From: Brasenia schreberi
Lineage: Eukaryota > Streptophyta > Magnoliopsida > Nymphaeales > Cabombaceae
Assembly: GCA_036023115.1 (NCBI GenBank)
Contig: JAYKKT010000059.1
Location: forward strand, 10,440,501-10,504,500
Length of the DNA: 64,000 nucleotides
Direction of reading: 5' to 3'
Part shown: positions 46,964 to 58,800 of the stretch, piece by piece
Layout of the letters: every line of letters starts with the position of its first letter
Numbering within the stretch: position 1 is the first letter of the stretch
Made by a program: the position numbers and the translations under genes
The notes under the pieces: generated by a model
What the model was told of the DNA's origin: nothing
Database searches by the model: none
The model's input: the letters and a program-made list of their open reading frames with translations, nothing else

Positions 46964-47519
46964 CATAATGTCTTTGGGTATATACATATACAAATTATAA
47001 TGATACTCTTAATTCAAATATCCTATCTCAAATATTGAACGGTGAAAGCGTTCATATAAGATTATGCACCTAAAATTATTATGCATTTCGGTCACCCTAT
47101 ATAAATATAAATGAGCAGACAATATATATGTTTAAATAGAAATATGTACATATCTTCTGTGTGTGTTTTTGTTTGCAGCTGGGGTGGCTAATTCCTACCA
47201 GTTAGAGTAATATATATAAATATGATGTTTGTTTGGAGCAGAAGGAACTTACAAGAAAACCCCTAAGGTTGATGAAAGTGTTGTTAGTGACCTTGTTGTA
47301 GTCATGAATCTTCTTTGCTAATTGGGGCACATAATGACCTGCAGTTTCAGTACTATGAGTGAAGAAGATTAATCAAAAAGGAATTCTATTACAATTTTCG
47401 TAGCGATCAAACTCTCATTGTGAACTAAACAAGCTTTTGATGATCAACTTTCTATGATATGCATGTCGATTTAATCATTTGTCAAGTTCTGTAATTTTTT
47501 TTTTACTAGATTGAGTCTC

Positions 47520-48780
47520 ACCTGCAACTTCGCCCATATAAGGGATCACCTTTGCATTGCCGGTCCCAAGCCCGGATAAAGGAGGAGGGTTGTGTTAGCT
47601 TCGTCGGATTTTTATAACATGAATTACAAAAATTATGAGCATTGCTTTGGGGTGTCCCCACCTAGCGACGCACAGCAGAGCCCGAATGTAGTGATAAGTA
47701 AGCAAGGGCCATTACATTTTTGCCCGAATGTAGTGAATCAATTGCAGAGAGGGTTCTCACATTATGGACGGGTGTGAGTAAAGAAGTCAGTCCCGCTACA
47801 TTGCCGCCCGAATGTAGTGAATAATTTTAAGAGAGGGTCTCCGCATTTTGAATATGGACGGATGCGGGGGGTAAGGAAGCTAGTTCTAGATAATAAGATT
47901 CGTTTCAGTTCTTGGAATATCGAAACATTATCCGGTAAGCTAATGGAGGTAGTAGATATTCAGAGAAAGATTCATATTCTATGTTTATAAGAGACAAAAT
48001 GGGTTGAAGAAAAAGCAAAAGAGATAGAGGATACAAGTTTTAAATTATGGTACTCAGGTAAAGAAAAGGCTCAAAACGGAGTTGGTATTATCATAAATAA
48101 AGATTTAAAGAATAGTGTAGTAGACATACAACGATACGGTGATCGAATCATGACGTTGAAATTAGTGTTAGGAGCAGAGGTTTTGAATATAGTTTGTGCT
48201 TACACACCCTAAGTAGGACTAGAAAACAGTATAAAGACAACTTTTGGGAAGAGTTAGATAAGGTGATTCAAAAGATTCCATAAAGGGAGATGATTTGTTT
48301 AGGAAGAGACTTAAATGGGCATGTCGTTAAAAAGGCATTAGGATATCAAGGTATTCATGAAAACTTTGGTTTTGGGGATATAAATGAGGAAGGTAGGGAG
48401 ATTTTAAATTTTACCATCGCATTTGATCTCTTTATAGTCAATACAATCTTCAAAAAACGAGATGAACATTTAATTACTTATAAGAGTGATTTATCACAAA
48501 CACAAATTGATTACTTTATTTATAAAAAAAAGATAGAGCGTGTTGTAAAGATTGCAAGGTAATTCCAGGAGAAAGCTTAAGCACCCAACATCGACTTTTA
48601 GTTATGGATTTACAAATAAAAAAATGAACAAAGAAGAAAAGAGTGCATCGAGCTATTCGGACTAAATGGTAGAACCTTAAAAGCAAGAAAGAAGATATAT
48701 TTAAATAGAAAGTCCTTCAAGGAGATGTTTGGAATTATGTTGGTATACCCTGTGATATGTGGAACAATCAAGCTGAATAT
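47520..48780 (+). mobile_element. RTE-clade LINE, copy 7 (5' leader and endonuclease only)
   Basis: It starts with a leader (CCCAAGCCCGGATAAAGGAG at about 47560), three CCGAATGTAGTGA reiterations (47690-47825), then an endonuclease start (about 47900) and a later endonuclease frame at 48290-48562 (MICLGRDLNGHVVKKALGYQ). It breaks off at about 48780, just after the start of the linker. It therefore has the opposite truncation from most LINE copies. It lies in the intron where the catalytic Ser exon of the carboxypeptidase should be. Confidence 0.85.
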
Positions 48781-48866
48781 AAAGGCTACGAACAGTTTTG
48801 AATAATTTTTATCATGAATAGTATAAATGGTAAATATAAGGATTATCTAAAACATAATTAAATCTA

Positions 48867-49019
<153 letters not shown>

Positions 49020-49437
49020 TCAATGTTTGTGTGTGGGCGTGTGTGTATGTGAGAGAGAGAAAATGTGACTCACCTTTGTTCCATGAATGGTCATTTAAAT
49101 AAAGAGAAGAACCATCTTTTCTGATATGAAAGGGGCCAATCTCCTCAGATGCACCGAATGCTATAGACGGGCAACCCGAACCTAAACAAGGTTATACAGA
49201 TAATGCAGAGACTCGTTAACACCATCGTAAAGAACCAAGCAGCATTGTGAAAATTAATACTTGATCAATTTGCATCAGTTCAATTTAATTCATAATGGTA
49301 GAATATGGGAAGCAGATACACACTATCATAGAGTTACTATCAGCATGTGTCCTATGTCAGTAAACCCAAATTCTGTGTCAGGTACAGATGTTTCTTTCGT
49401 CAAATAAAATGAAATTGGTAGTTCAGAGTGCTTACAT

Positions 49438-49438
<1 letters not shown>

Positions 49439-49504
<66 letters not shown>
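49439..49504. repeat. (GA)33 microsatellite
   Basis: 66 bp of pure GA upstream of the first surviving carboxypeptidase exon. It gives Arg-Glu and Leu-Ser repeat frames on the two strands. Confidence 0.98.
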
Positions 49505-49508
<4 letters not shown>

Positions 49509-49710
49509 CTTTATGTACGTAAGAGACGAAGACAAAGGAGTAGGAAACAAAAGATGGGTTGGAGATGGTTGTCAGGAATGTTCGACTTTGCAGCAACTTT
49601 ACCAAGGGACATGTCAAGTCGCTTTCAGATTGCAGTAAAAGACCACCACACACTGAATTTAGCTTTTCTCCAAGCATGAACATTCGCCTGGTAAAGAAGG
49701 GGAGTTCGAT

Positions 49711-49731
49711 AAATATATATATATGTATATG

Positions 49732-49762
<31 letters not shown>

Positions 49763-49865
49763 GTATATATATATGTATATGTATATGTATATATATATGT
49801 ATATATATATATGTATATGTATATATATATATATGTATATGTATATATATATATATGTATATGTA
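49711..49865. repeat. TATATG/TA microsatellite block
   Basis: About 150 bp of interspersed TATATG and TA repeats. The open frames across it on both strands are artefacts. Confidence 0.97.
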
Positions 49866-50422
49866 AGTATAAAATCACGGGAAAATGCTTGGTTAAATTG
49901 AAGGTAACGAGGAATTCTCTTGGGGAATGTTCTTCAGCAAGTTCCACTGTAGCTTTCTAGTTGGCAAAAGATTTCTGCGACTCATTTTCTCAGTGGATCC
50001 AGGAATCCATGGCCATGTGAGTTGAGGGAGATCCGATCAGGAATTAAGATGTTTGACCTTACGAGAGTAACAACACTAAATACCATTTCAACCTAAATTT
50101 GAGGTGGTGTGATTTTACCCGAGGGTTTCATCAGTTGGCATAAGTCCTATTTGCTTCGGCGCTTCAATCATTCTTTGAGGATCTGTCATGCATACCAATT
50201 TCTTCATTTGTGACCAAATCAAGCTTGCAACTAACGAGCACCACAATATTCTTGCTTAGGAACATGCTTGATCACCAAAATAATCCTTTTATGATTAATT
50301 CAAAAGATTCATCGCTCACGGTAACGGAGAAAGTTGGATCTTTTTCTGTCTTAACGACAATCTAGTGAGGCAATCCATACATCGCACACACATATATACA
50401 TATGTGTGATATATGCACACAC

Positions 50423-50699
50423 TATATATATATATAGAGAGAGAGAGCATAGTTGACGGGCACACCCATTCATTCTCACAATCACTTAAAAGATCTTCAT
50501 CATTTAATCAATATTATCAACTATAGATATTTGAATTTAGAAAATATTCAATGTATCGTGTGCATTAAATAAGAACTATTAAAAATGTAATTGTACTTTT
50601 TGCTTTTAAAATTAAAATCTCCCTTGTTCATCACATTGAGTAAACGGTAGAGATCTTCATGTCGAATTGAACATGGATGAATGTGCCCATATACCAATT

Positions 50700-50752
<53 letters not shown>
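50423..50752. mobile_element. MITE-like inverted-repeat element between TA tracts
   Basis: The left side reads TA(n), GA(n), then TTGACGGGCACACCCATTC and about 50 bp later AAGATCTTCATCATTTAATC. The reverse complement of the right side reads TA(n), GA(n), then TTGGTATATGGGCACATTC and AAGATCTCTACCGTTTACTC. The similarity extends about 90 bp inward on each side, so most of the 330 bp is foldback. TA flanks fit a Tc1/mariner- or Harbinger-type MITE; the superfamily is not settled. Confidence 0.65.
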
Positions 50753-50754
<2 letters not shown>

Positions 50755-50758
<4 letters not shown>

Positions 50759-51465
50759 ATATAAAACAAAGGATTTAAGTGGTGTATGGTTTGTCAAAAG
50801 GAGCTAAGTTTGTCTTTTGTTATTCTCAAGTGACAAGCTTTCCGCAGGCATGTTCTTCCTTTTTGTCTTGGCGTTTCTCACGCTGTGCACTCGCGTGCTT
50901 CAGTGTCCAGACAAAGCCAACAACATAGTTAAGTCAACCAACCATAAAAATATTTGTATAAGAGGATCTTCACAATATCATTTTTTTGAATGTTTAGCAA
51001 AACAAAACATGAGAGAAAATCATGTAATACTTATTCTAATGCTAAGGTTAATGGCCCCATGACAATGAACCTCTTCGTGGTAAAGCTCGGGCTTACCGTC
51101 CATAGTCTGGTTGAAATATTAACAAATAAAGGCTCAATTGCTAAGCCATTAAGGGCTTCTTAACAAAAGTATCAGAGGGGAAGTAGGTCTTGTCACTCAC
51201 TTGAATTCTTACTCTTAGCCTTGTATGCTTTCTTGTATCAGAACGTGAAGGGACTGAAATAAGTTTAGTTGTAATAAAATGGTAAGAGTTTGCCTGATCC
51301 CAACTTTGAAAGGGGCATGATTTGGACTCATGGGTGGAATACTCCCCATTCTATCCACGAATCCTTTCTCAAGTTCTTTTTATATGCGACTAATCACTTT
51401 GATTTGCATTTGCGTACTCAATAAAGCCCCAAACTGACTTTGATTGAGTGGGCAACAAGGTCCGA
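50755..51465. other. Intergenic stretch, no gene seen
   Basis: The plus-strand frame 50817-51062 has a hydrophobic start (MFFLFVLAFLTLC internal) but no recognisable family. I do not call it a gene. Confidence 0.4.
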
Positions 51466-51469
51466 CGAC

Positions 51470-51644
51470 CAGTGGCAGACCCAAGATTTTTTTGTGGATG
51501 GGACACACTTGTATTTCGGGTGAAGTTCATTTGTATTTCACGTCCATACTTACATTTCTCTATATAGAATGGTAGACTCACGAACTTTTTGAGATTTAAT
51601 ATGAAGCACGTGACTCACCTCACCAAATGGTTGGTCCGTCACTG
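51470..51644. mobile_element. hAT-type MITE of 175 bp
   Basis: The left end CAGTGGCAGACCCAAG and the reverse complement of the right end, CAGTGACGGACCAACC, form a terminal inverted repeat of the CAGTGGCGGA type known from plant hAT (Tip100-like) elements. There is no coding capacity. The 8-bp flanks do not match, so a target duplication is not supported. Confidence 0.7.
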
Positions 51645-51952
51645 CTCACGGAGGCACAACCTTATGATGGCTATTCAAAACCAAAACCATAATCGAGCCT
51701 TTTACACAAGTAGAGTACGAATACAATGATACATCTGGATTTTCTTTTGTCACTGTGATAGATGTGCTATATTAGTACTTGACTCTATAAACGTAAGTAC
51801 AATAAAAGATGCAATTGATCTTTGTTAGCTATCAACTATCTCACGCAACCCTCTTCCTTTCTCTATCGGCAATAGGGGCCGGCAAGGGCACAGTTTTCAT
51901 GCATATAACTTTCACATATAAAAGAAAACAAGATTAACTGTGCTCTGTCTAT

Positions 51953-52138
51953 ATGAAGCGGAGCCAATCAGATCTAATCACAGTTGGCCTCCACTATCTA
52001 TTGTATGAGAGAATCAATAAACTCGAGCTAGTAGCAGCTAGGGAAAATGCAGTGAAGAGAAAGGTGGATGACAAAATACATGAGGCCAAGGATCCTGCGC
52101 TGGGACTGGAATCCTTCGGGCTCAAAAAAGAAGACTAG
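51953..52138 (+). other. Possible isolated exon (basic, helical)
   Basis: The 61-codon frame ends NKLELVAARENAVKRKVDDK, IHEAKDPALGLESFGLKKED, then a stop. The charged helical pattern and clean stop resemble the C-terminal exon of a real protein. I cannot name the family, and no adjoining exon is evident. Confidence 0.35.
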
Positions 52139-52336
52139 GAAAAATTCAGACTCTTCATCACATAGAATTGATTGTGTCCAACCGTCAAATGGGGATATGT
52201 GAAACAGTAGACTAACACGAGAAAGCAACAAAAAGGTGATTGTGGATATATGAATCAAATGAGAGTTCGTCCGAATTGTGGAAATGGCAGCTCATCCTCT
52301 TAGTGAACTTTTCTCTTTGAGGATACTCGGGCGTCA

Positions 52337-52870
52337 TCAGTCAATAAAGTTATCTTTTGGAGCCAGGTTTCTGTATGAAAAGACGGCTCCTGCAGCTTCA
52401 GAATACATGGTTTTCCAGTTCATGGTGTTGCATCCTCTGTTGGTTCTTTGGGAGTCACCATGGTTCTCACATTGTTTTAGCATTTCAAGGAAATGCTGTT
52501 GCCTCCTAAATAGTTGAAGGTCGGACCGAGTTATGATTGAGAATACTAGCCCAGCACCATATGTTGACAAAATGTGGTTTCTGTGATGGTCTTGAAATGT
52601 GGTGTTTAGGATGAATTTACATACAAAAAGGCAGCGGGCATGAACAGACTGCAATGTCCGTCCATCTTCTTCCAATTTGGTCTCCACACAGAGGCTAAGT
52701 TTCCTCCGAAATGTATGGGGCTGATGCCTGCCCAGTGCCGGCTCGCAAACATTTAATGCTTTGACAAAGACTAACGAAGAGTGAATTTGGTTTGTGGAGT
52801 GAAGGGTAGCGTGTATAACAATCACTCTTGGAAACGACGGAGTTGAAAAGCATCTAAACAAGAATAACAT
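52337..52870 (-). other. Unassigned 177-codon open frame
   Basis: The minus-strand frame begins MLFLFRCFSTPSFPRVIVIH and has no low-complexity tract, which is unusual in this AT-rich window. A Cys/His-rich middle is seen, but no known domain. It may be a gene remnant or chance. Confidence 0.35.
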
Positions 52871-53139
52871 ACTATTCTACCCAAAAAAAGAACCCTAAAC
52901 AGAGATTCTTTGAGCATACAGATTACGAATCATGAGAGAACATTCGAAGTAGGCAAATGGGTAAATGTGTTCTTCGACGTATCATGAATACAGAATGAAA
53001 GACAATAAACATTCAGCAAATACTTAAATTCTTATCCGACAAATTATGAACCACGCCAACAACACTTGCTACCTAGCAAATTCTGCCTTCACGTCGTTGG
53101 TCTCCATGAATTTCACCTGAAGCAGAGAGAGAAAACAGA

Positions 53140-53141
<2 letters not shown>

Positions 53142-53210
<69 letters not shown>
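53142..53210. repeat. (GA)n microsatellite ahead of a possible gene
   Basis: About 68 bp of GA directly before the ATG at 53211. In the +2 frame it would encode alternating Arg-Glu joined to the downstream protein. Confidence 0.97.
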
Positions 53211-53214
<4 letters not shown>

Positions 53215-53493
53215 TGGTGAGAAGCCCGGCGAGCAGAGGAGGCCTTTCTCCTTCACGAAGCTTAACACAACGCAGTTCGCCGGTGCGATGCTTGCTGCGG
53301 TGGTCGGCTACTATGTGTACTACGTCCGGCAGAAGTCGGAGAAGAACTCATCAAACGCCGTCGAGGCTGCTGCCAGGAGGGAAGCAGAAGATGGTGTTGC
53401 CAGACAGGAGAAGGAAGTAATCCTAATCTCCTTGATTTCCTCCTCTTGCTTCATGGTCATGGCGTACTTTTGCAGAAAAACAGTCTGTCTTAA
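53211..53493 (+). pseudogene. Possible small membrane-protein gene with a start-codon frame problem
   Basis: The protein-like frame is GGEKPGEQRRPFSFTKLNTT followed by QFAGAMLAAVVGYYVYYVRQK, one predicted membrane helix, and a charged tail to RQEKE at 53416. A GT donor follows, and an acceptor at 53475 would add KNSLS and a stop, but the intron would be only 59 bp. The ATG at 53211 is one base out of frame with this protein; a single extra G after ATG would restore it. Alternatively translation starts at 53066 and runs through the (GA)n repeat as Arg-Glu repeats. Membrane location is inferred from the helix. The family is not recognised with confidence. Confidence 0.4.
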
Positions 53494-53499
53494 GTATCA

Positions 53500-54035
53500 G
53501 ATGTGTGGACCAATTATTTCAAGGGCCCAAACAAGCCTTGCTATTCTGGATGAGCTCTGGTTTTCAAGCCCCACTACGTTCCTAGGGTCGGTAATTCGTT
53601 CGATTTGGTTCAGCTCCACCGCGATGAGCTTGTTCATGATCAATGTCTTCAACATCAGCTTGCTCGTTAAGCTTTACGAAGCCAATATAACACTGTTATA
53701 TATATATATATGCACGGAAAAACAATAATAAGGAATACCTCATGGACGTTTTAACATCGTATGGAATAAATGTTCAATTAGAGTTATAGTTCAGACGAGA
53801 ATGGCTGTGGTAGATTTGGATCTAAACCCGAAATTCACAATGTTCCCTGAGCCTGGCCATTTTTAGTGAAACAGATTCAGCGTTGGGTATAGAATCAAAA
53901 CGGTGACACGAAAACCATATCCGAAATACTACCTGGAATTGGATTCAAACATTCAAGAACTTGGACTCCTAGCTGTACTTGTGTTCGATCTTCTGTCATT
54001 TTTACATTTAACTCTAAAAGCAAAAGGTAATTATC
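53500..54035. other. Intergenic stretch, no gene seen
   Basis: The open frame continuing from 53410 to 53728 reads as hydrophobic low-information sequence beyond the putative donor. Nothing else is recognised. Confidence 0.4.
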
Positions 54036-54039
54036 TTGT

Positions 54040-54770
54040 GTGTACCGTACAATTCTGTACCTGATAATATTACACCGTTTAATCCGTCTCCAGTTGGTTC
54101 CAGTCTTTGCAAATGTAATCGATTCATGCTCACTCGGCACCTCATTTTACTGCTGATTATTTCGAATTTCTTTTCATGTTTTTAAGTTTCTTAAAAGTTT
54201 GATTCGGCCAGTTCTCTGTCTCCCGGAAAACGATTCGGTTCAACCGACTTTGAAACATTTATCTGGAATAACCGTTGTGTTTCATTAAGTCACCAAGGAT
54301 AACGCCGTATCGAGCAATATAAAATAAATATAATTGTTAATAAATGGCAGAAGCCAAAATCATGTATCGAGCAGTGAGGAAGTTGTGGCAGTACAATTGA
54401 GTTCTTTGTACCCCTCAGATCTCGTGACGAACATGCTATTTTCTGAGGTCATTTTTGCAAATCTAAGAAAATATTTTTTCTTCACAACGGGTCCGGTTCA
54501 ACTCTAGGAACTTCAGGTCGTATTTTGTCATTCATCGATGGATATTGCACCGTATGGCGGTGCATAATTACGATGCATCTACTTGACTTGTATGGATTGT
54601 ATAGACTTTGTTTTAGATGAGATGGGTTCAAAATGATAGTTAAACAGGAACAAAGGGGAGTTGCAACTCGTTTCCAAAATTGTATATAATACAATCTTTA
54701 AACGGATTTAATCTTTCATTGCGAAATCTTATATTGATCGGATCTTGTTGGTCCGTTTCTATAACTAAAT
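54040..54770. repeat. Direct repeat, left member (possible LTR)
   Basis: It is alignable to 63320-63990 over most of its length. Shared strings include TTTCTTAAAAGTTTGATTCGG, AACGATTCGGTTCAACC, GCAGAAGCCAAAA and CACAACGGGTC, in the same order and orientation. The two are 9.3 kb apart, and gypsy-like remnants lie between, so they may be the LTRs of a large old retrotransposon. Divergence is high. No TG...CA ends or target duplications were established. Confidence 0.65.
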
Positions 54771-54960
54771 GGATCTATGCGGGAACAGGTAGTACACGCC
54801 CCAGGAACCAAATTCACGACCTGCCTCTTGTGCTCTGAGTTCAAATGGACCTACCCCTTTTGTTACCGATTCTTGATGATAACGGGTTGGATACAGATTT
54901 GGTTTTGGGTCAAACTCATTTCCACACCCCTCGGTCAGGCAATATTCATTTAACAGGATG

Positions 54961-55351
54961 TCAACACAACAAAATTGAAAGAGATTTTATTTTATTAAAC
55001 GAATACCTGAAGCAGTACAACACTGACAGATCAATCTCATCAGGACGAGTTCTTCTAAGCACACTGACCAAAATTAACACAGCGAACACGGTAGCATCCC
55101 GTTTCTTCCCATTCCATACAGGACCAGCCATATTTATATGTAGCCAGTGGACCTTCTCATCAACAAACTGTGAAAAGAAGATAATGGAAGTCTGCAAATT
55201 GGAATACAACCTCTTAAAAGCGAGATATTTAAAAGTTAAAACATGATTGCTAGTGAAATTCTATGGCAAAGTATGTGATACCTGTTTCAAGAACAATGCT
55301 GCGGTTATGGCAGACACCACCTCTGCTCCTCACTTCATAGATTCCCAATGG
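54961..55351 (-). pseudogene. Leucine aminopeptidase (M17) C-terminal fragment
   Basis: Two consecutive exons on the minus strand with a 114-bp GT-AG intron (55168-55281). The upstream exon reads WESMK, stop, GAEVVSAITAALFLKQ. The downstream exon reads FVDEKVHWLHINMAGPVW and continues NGKKRDATVFAV. This is the C-terminus of plant leucyl aminopeptidases, hexameric metallopeptidases of cytosol and plastid. The rest of the gene is missing. Lesions: a TGA after WESMK, and loss of about eight residues of the Gly-rich loop that normally precedes ITAALF. The intron is kept, so it is not a processed copy. Its upstream edge is cut by a GGTTC-rich element. Confidence 0.82.
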
Positions 55352-55649
55352 CTTTCGAACAGGAACCGGACTGGGCTTCAAACCGGCAGAACCAGGGATC
55401 CCCTGGTTCGGTTAAGATTATGTCATTTTATAAATTAGATCGAAACTGTTCGGAACCGGTCTGAAGCCACCCTAGAACCATCAGTCACGCCTTACTAGAC
55501 GGTCCAGAACCAGTGGTTCTAAACAGCCTTCACGGCCCTACTTGGGCTATCATTAAAGTGAATAAATACATTTCAAAATTAATGGCAGGCGCCGGCTGGC
55601 ACCCATCACCAATCAACTGATAGGTTGATACTATTAGGATTATGCGAAA

Positions 55650-55701
<52 letters not shown>

Positions 55702-55863
55702 ATAATATAATTAAATTTAATATAAATTAAATCTATTATATTTAACTCTCAATCTCTGTATTGTGTTTTATTTATTTAAAAAATAAGTTTTGAAAAATAC
55801 ATTATAGACCGGTTCATGAACCGGTACCAACTGGAAACCAGAACCAGAAACCAGCCATGTCTA
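55347..55863. repeat. GGTTC-rich inverted-repeat element, copy C
   Basis: The left end AATGGCTTTCGAACAGG and the reverse complement of the right end, TAGACATGGCTGGTTTC, are similar. Clusters of GGAACCGG and CCGGTTC lie at both sides, and a (CT)n tract (55652-55698) in the middle. It is the same type as 16722-17009 and interrupts the aminopeptidase fragment. Confidence 0.5.
55652..55698. repeat. (CT)n microsatellite
   Basis: 47 bp of pure CT inside the GGTTC-rich element. Confidence 0.97.
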
Positions 55864-55869
55864 CTCGTT

Positions 55870-58800
55870 TCATTTCTTCTGACTTTCATAACTCTTAGAG
55901 TTAATGGCCACGTTTGCCTCAATAACTTCGTGGTTATGAGATTGACCACCTCTTAATCATAAAAGTTATGCATAATTAAATTTTAAAAAATATTATAATT
56001 AAAATATTTAATTTCTATTAAAGGAATCCAAATTGCTATTAAATGAATCCAAAGAAGAAACCGGATTGAGCCGTTTCTAACTTAATGAAAATTAATAAGT
56101 GGGTGAAAAACTCTACAAATATATAAGAACAAAGAAGGCAAGAGTGTCTTTTTTTTGGCAATAGTTTATAAAGTTCTTTGTTTTCTTCTTTGTTGGAACC
56201 CTCTTGGAAGAGTCCATACTATGAAGATTCAATGCCGAATGGTGATGCTCAATCAAGGTGACTCGGATGTGATTCCATACTTCTGCAAAGTGCGTTAAAT
56301 CTCAATAAATTCAACCAGTGTTCAGTTCACGTGTAACTCGACTCAAATGAGCTCGATCAACAAGTAGGTATAGAAAATTTTGGTTATACCGTTTATTTGC
56401 CAGGTTCATACACACACATATACTGAAAAGAAAAAACACAATGTATAGTATACAGACTCCTTTTTTCTGTGTATTATGTTACGGTGAAAAAAAAAATATT
56501 TACTTGATTCATATATTAAAGGCCTAAATTGTATTTGGACCCTGTCAAATCTCAAGTAAATTTTATTTTACTTAAAACAAAGAGAGTTTTTCTTTCTCTT
56601 TTGTTCTAATCATGAAGGAGAGAAATCTAGAATAGAAAAAAAAAAATCAAATGTTTGAATCTTCCCTACTTTGGTCATTATATATATAATAGTAACCATG
56701 ACATGAATTTGGACTATGAGAAAGCTAAATCAAATAAAGAAAACTTGTAGTAATAATCCTGACATGGATGGGAACCTAGAAATATTTAGATTCAAATAGC
56801 TTAGCGGAAAGGGCCTTTAGCTGTTAGAAGGATAGAGAATTATCTATTTTCTAACGGTTGGTTAGTCCCTCAATGAAGGTAACTCTTCATATTATCTCTT
56901 TGCATAAGCACCTCACAGAAAATCTGTTTTTTTATTGACAATAGTCGAGAGCAAGCTATCTCATCAGTTCTTTGAATCACAAAACATTGTTTTCTGCCCA
57001 CCGATGCTAGTGACCTCTATAAGGGTCACTAAAAGAGGTGACTCCAGCTCTCCCTTCAAGTAACTCTCAGTTTTTAACATAAAAAACTCCCATCAAGAGT
57101 TACAGTTTCTTAAAGAGGGAGAACAAAGTTTTAATTACGAAGAAAAGTGGATGACAAAAATTCTAATAAAAATACTTGAGGGGTGACAAAGACTGAATGC
57201 TCATAATACCACTACTCTTTCAAAAGAATCTCAGAAAAGAGAAGTGAAATGTGAGGTATTAAAAGCCAAAGCAAATAATAAGAAAGAAAATTTTGAAATG
57301 TGTATCTATTAAATATAGAATTATGAAGAAAATTTGAAGATCATTAAACATGTCTCCTTGGTTGATTGGAATTTGCAACTATATAATGCCTAATTTTACT
57401 TTTGCTCAGTTCTTTTTAAGAAAAAAAATCCAAAGGATGTTAAGTAATATACAAGTGATCCAATTCCCTTCACCATGAATGAAGAAGTGTCCTTAACCGC
57501 CGATTGAGCAGAGAACATTAACATGGCAAATTGATACATTAAATCCTTTTAGTGTAGCCTAAACCTTTTTCTGAAATCACACAATGTGGTATTCTTTATA
57601 TAAATGTAAAACTAGTTGTTTCTTTCCAAGTCTTGAGAATTGCTCTTGGGATTTATGGATGAAGAAAGTTGTTTATAGAAAAGAATCGTTAAGTTACGCG
57701 AGTGCTACTAAAATTTTTGATATTGCAGAAAGTATGCTAAAGAATTTCTAAAATGCTTAAAGAAATATTTTTCTAAATTAACAGGAAAGTGGTTCTCTTT
57801 TTCTTTTCTTAAATTAGAGAAAGGTATTTGGCTTTCTCAAATTATAGAAAGTGTCCTGAGTTCCTCAAATTTATAGGAGAGCAAATCAAATCCTTGAAAC
57901 TTTAAGGTGGTTTGAAACACCTCATTATAGAGTGAAGTTATTTCTAAAATTATAAAAAGGTGCTTTATGATTTTAGAATTTATGAAATTGTACAAGAAGC
58001 ATGTATTTCTCAATATAGAAACATGAATCAATATATGCATGCTTCATTTCAATTAAATTGTGAAGTTGGTAATTGCACATATCTATTGATTATGGATCTA
58101 ATGACTTGAAAAGGATCAAATTAATGATCTGTAATATGCTTGGCATGTATTATGAATAGTGACAATATGCAAATTTGATTAAACCTTTGGTTCCTTATCA
58201 TTGTGGATATACATTTTATGTTACATGCTTGCTAGAATAAGAACTTAGATGTTCATTCTTCGTATATGTGAGAATCCTAAATATTTAAGGATATGATAGA
58301 GTCGTGATGCATGAAAGCAAGCATGAATTAGAACAAGTTTGTTGTTGTAGCCTTGATACAACTCAAGACACTATATATTATATCTCTAAGCTATCGAGAT
58401 AGTACAAGGGGAAGCCATGACATATTTAAAATTATAATGGTATTTTGTTATGATTAATAGCCAAATATTATTATATTTGATGGTAATATAGAAATGAGGG
58501 ATTACATTATCATTGCTGCAAAAATCACATTCTGGCTATATTGTGAAGCCAACTTATGTATATTAGAGATATTTAGATCCATTTGCATGCAATGGCCCAT
58601 CCTTATGGTTAAATAACATGTTTAGATCCATTTTTGTGCTCTTGGTTAATCAGTTGAACTTATATGGGTATGGATCTAATGTATTGAATTGGACCTAACT
58701 AATGATTTAGTTAAAGCTTCATGCATGACTTGATCTCTGGATAATGCACATACCTTCATACACAACTAGTGACTTGCATAAGGATTTTTTTGCAGATTTC

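Noticed and set aside
46762..47000. Frames with a Tyr-Ile repeat tail.
   Set aside because: Produced by the (TA)37 tract.
44699..48780. The RTE 3' half (minus) and 5' half (plus) looked like one element split by twin-primed inversion.
   Set aside because: The 23-bp target duplication abuts both ends of 44699-46767, and a carboxypeptidase exon (47253-47338) lies between the halves, so they are separate insertions.
49432..49960. Long frames on both strands with Arg-Glu, Leu-Ser and Tyr-Ile repeats.
   Set aside because: They are translations of the (GA)33 and TATATG microsatellites.
53211..53420. ATG-initiated frame beginning MVVRSPASRGGLSP.
   Set aside because: It is the frame-shifted shadow of the more protein-like frame with the KLNTTQFAG membrane helix; it lacks any domain pattern.
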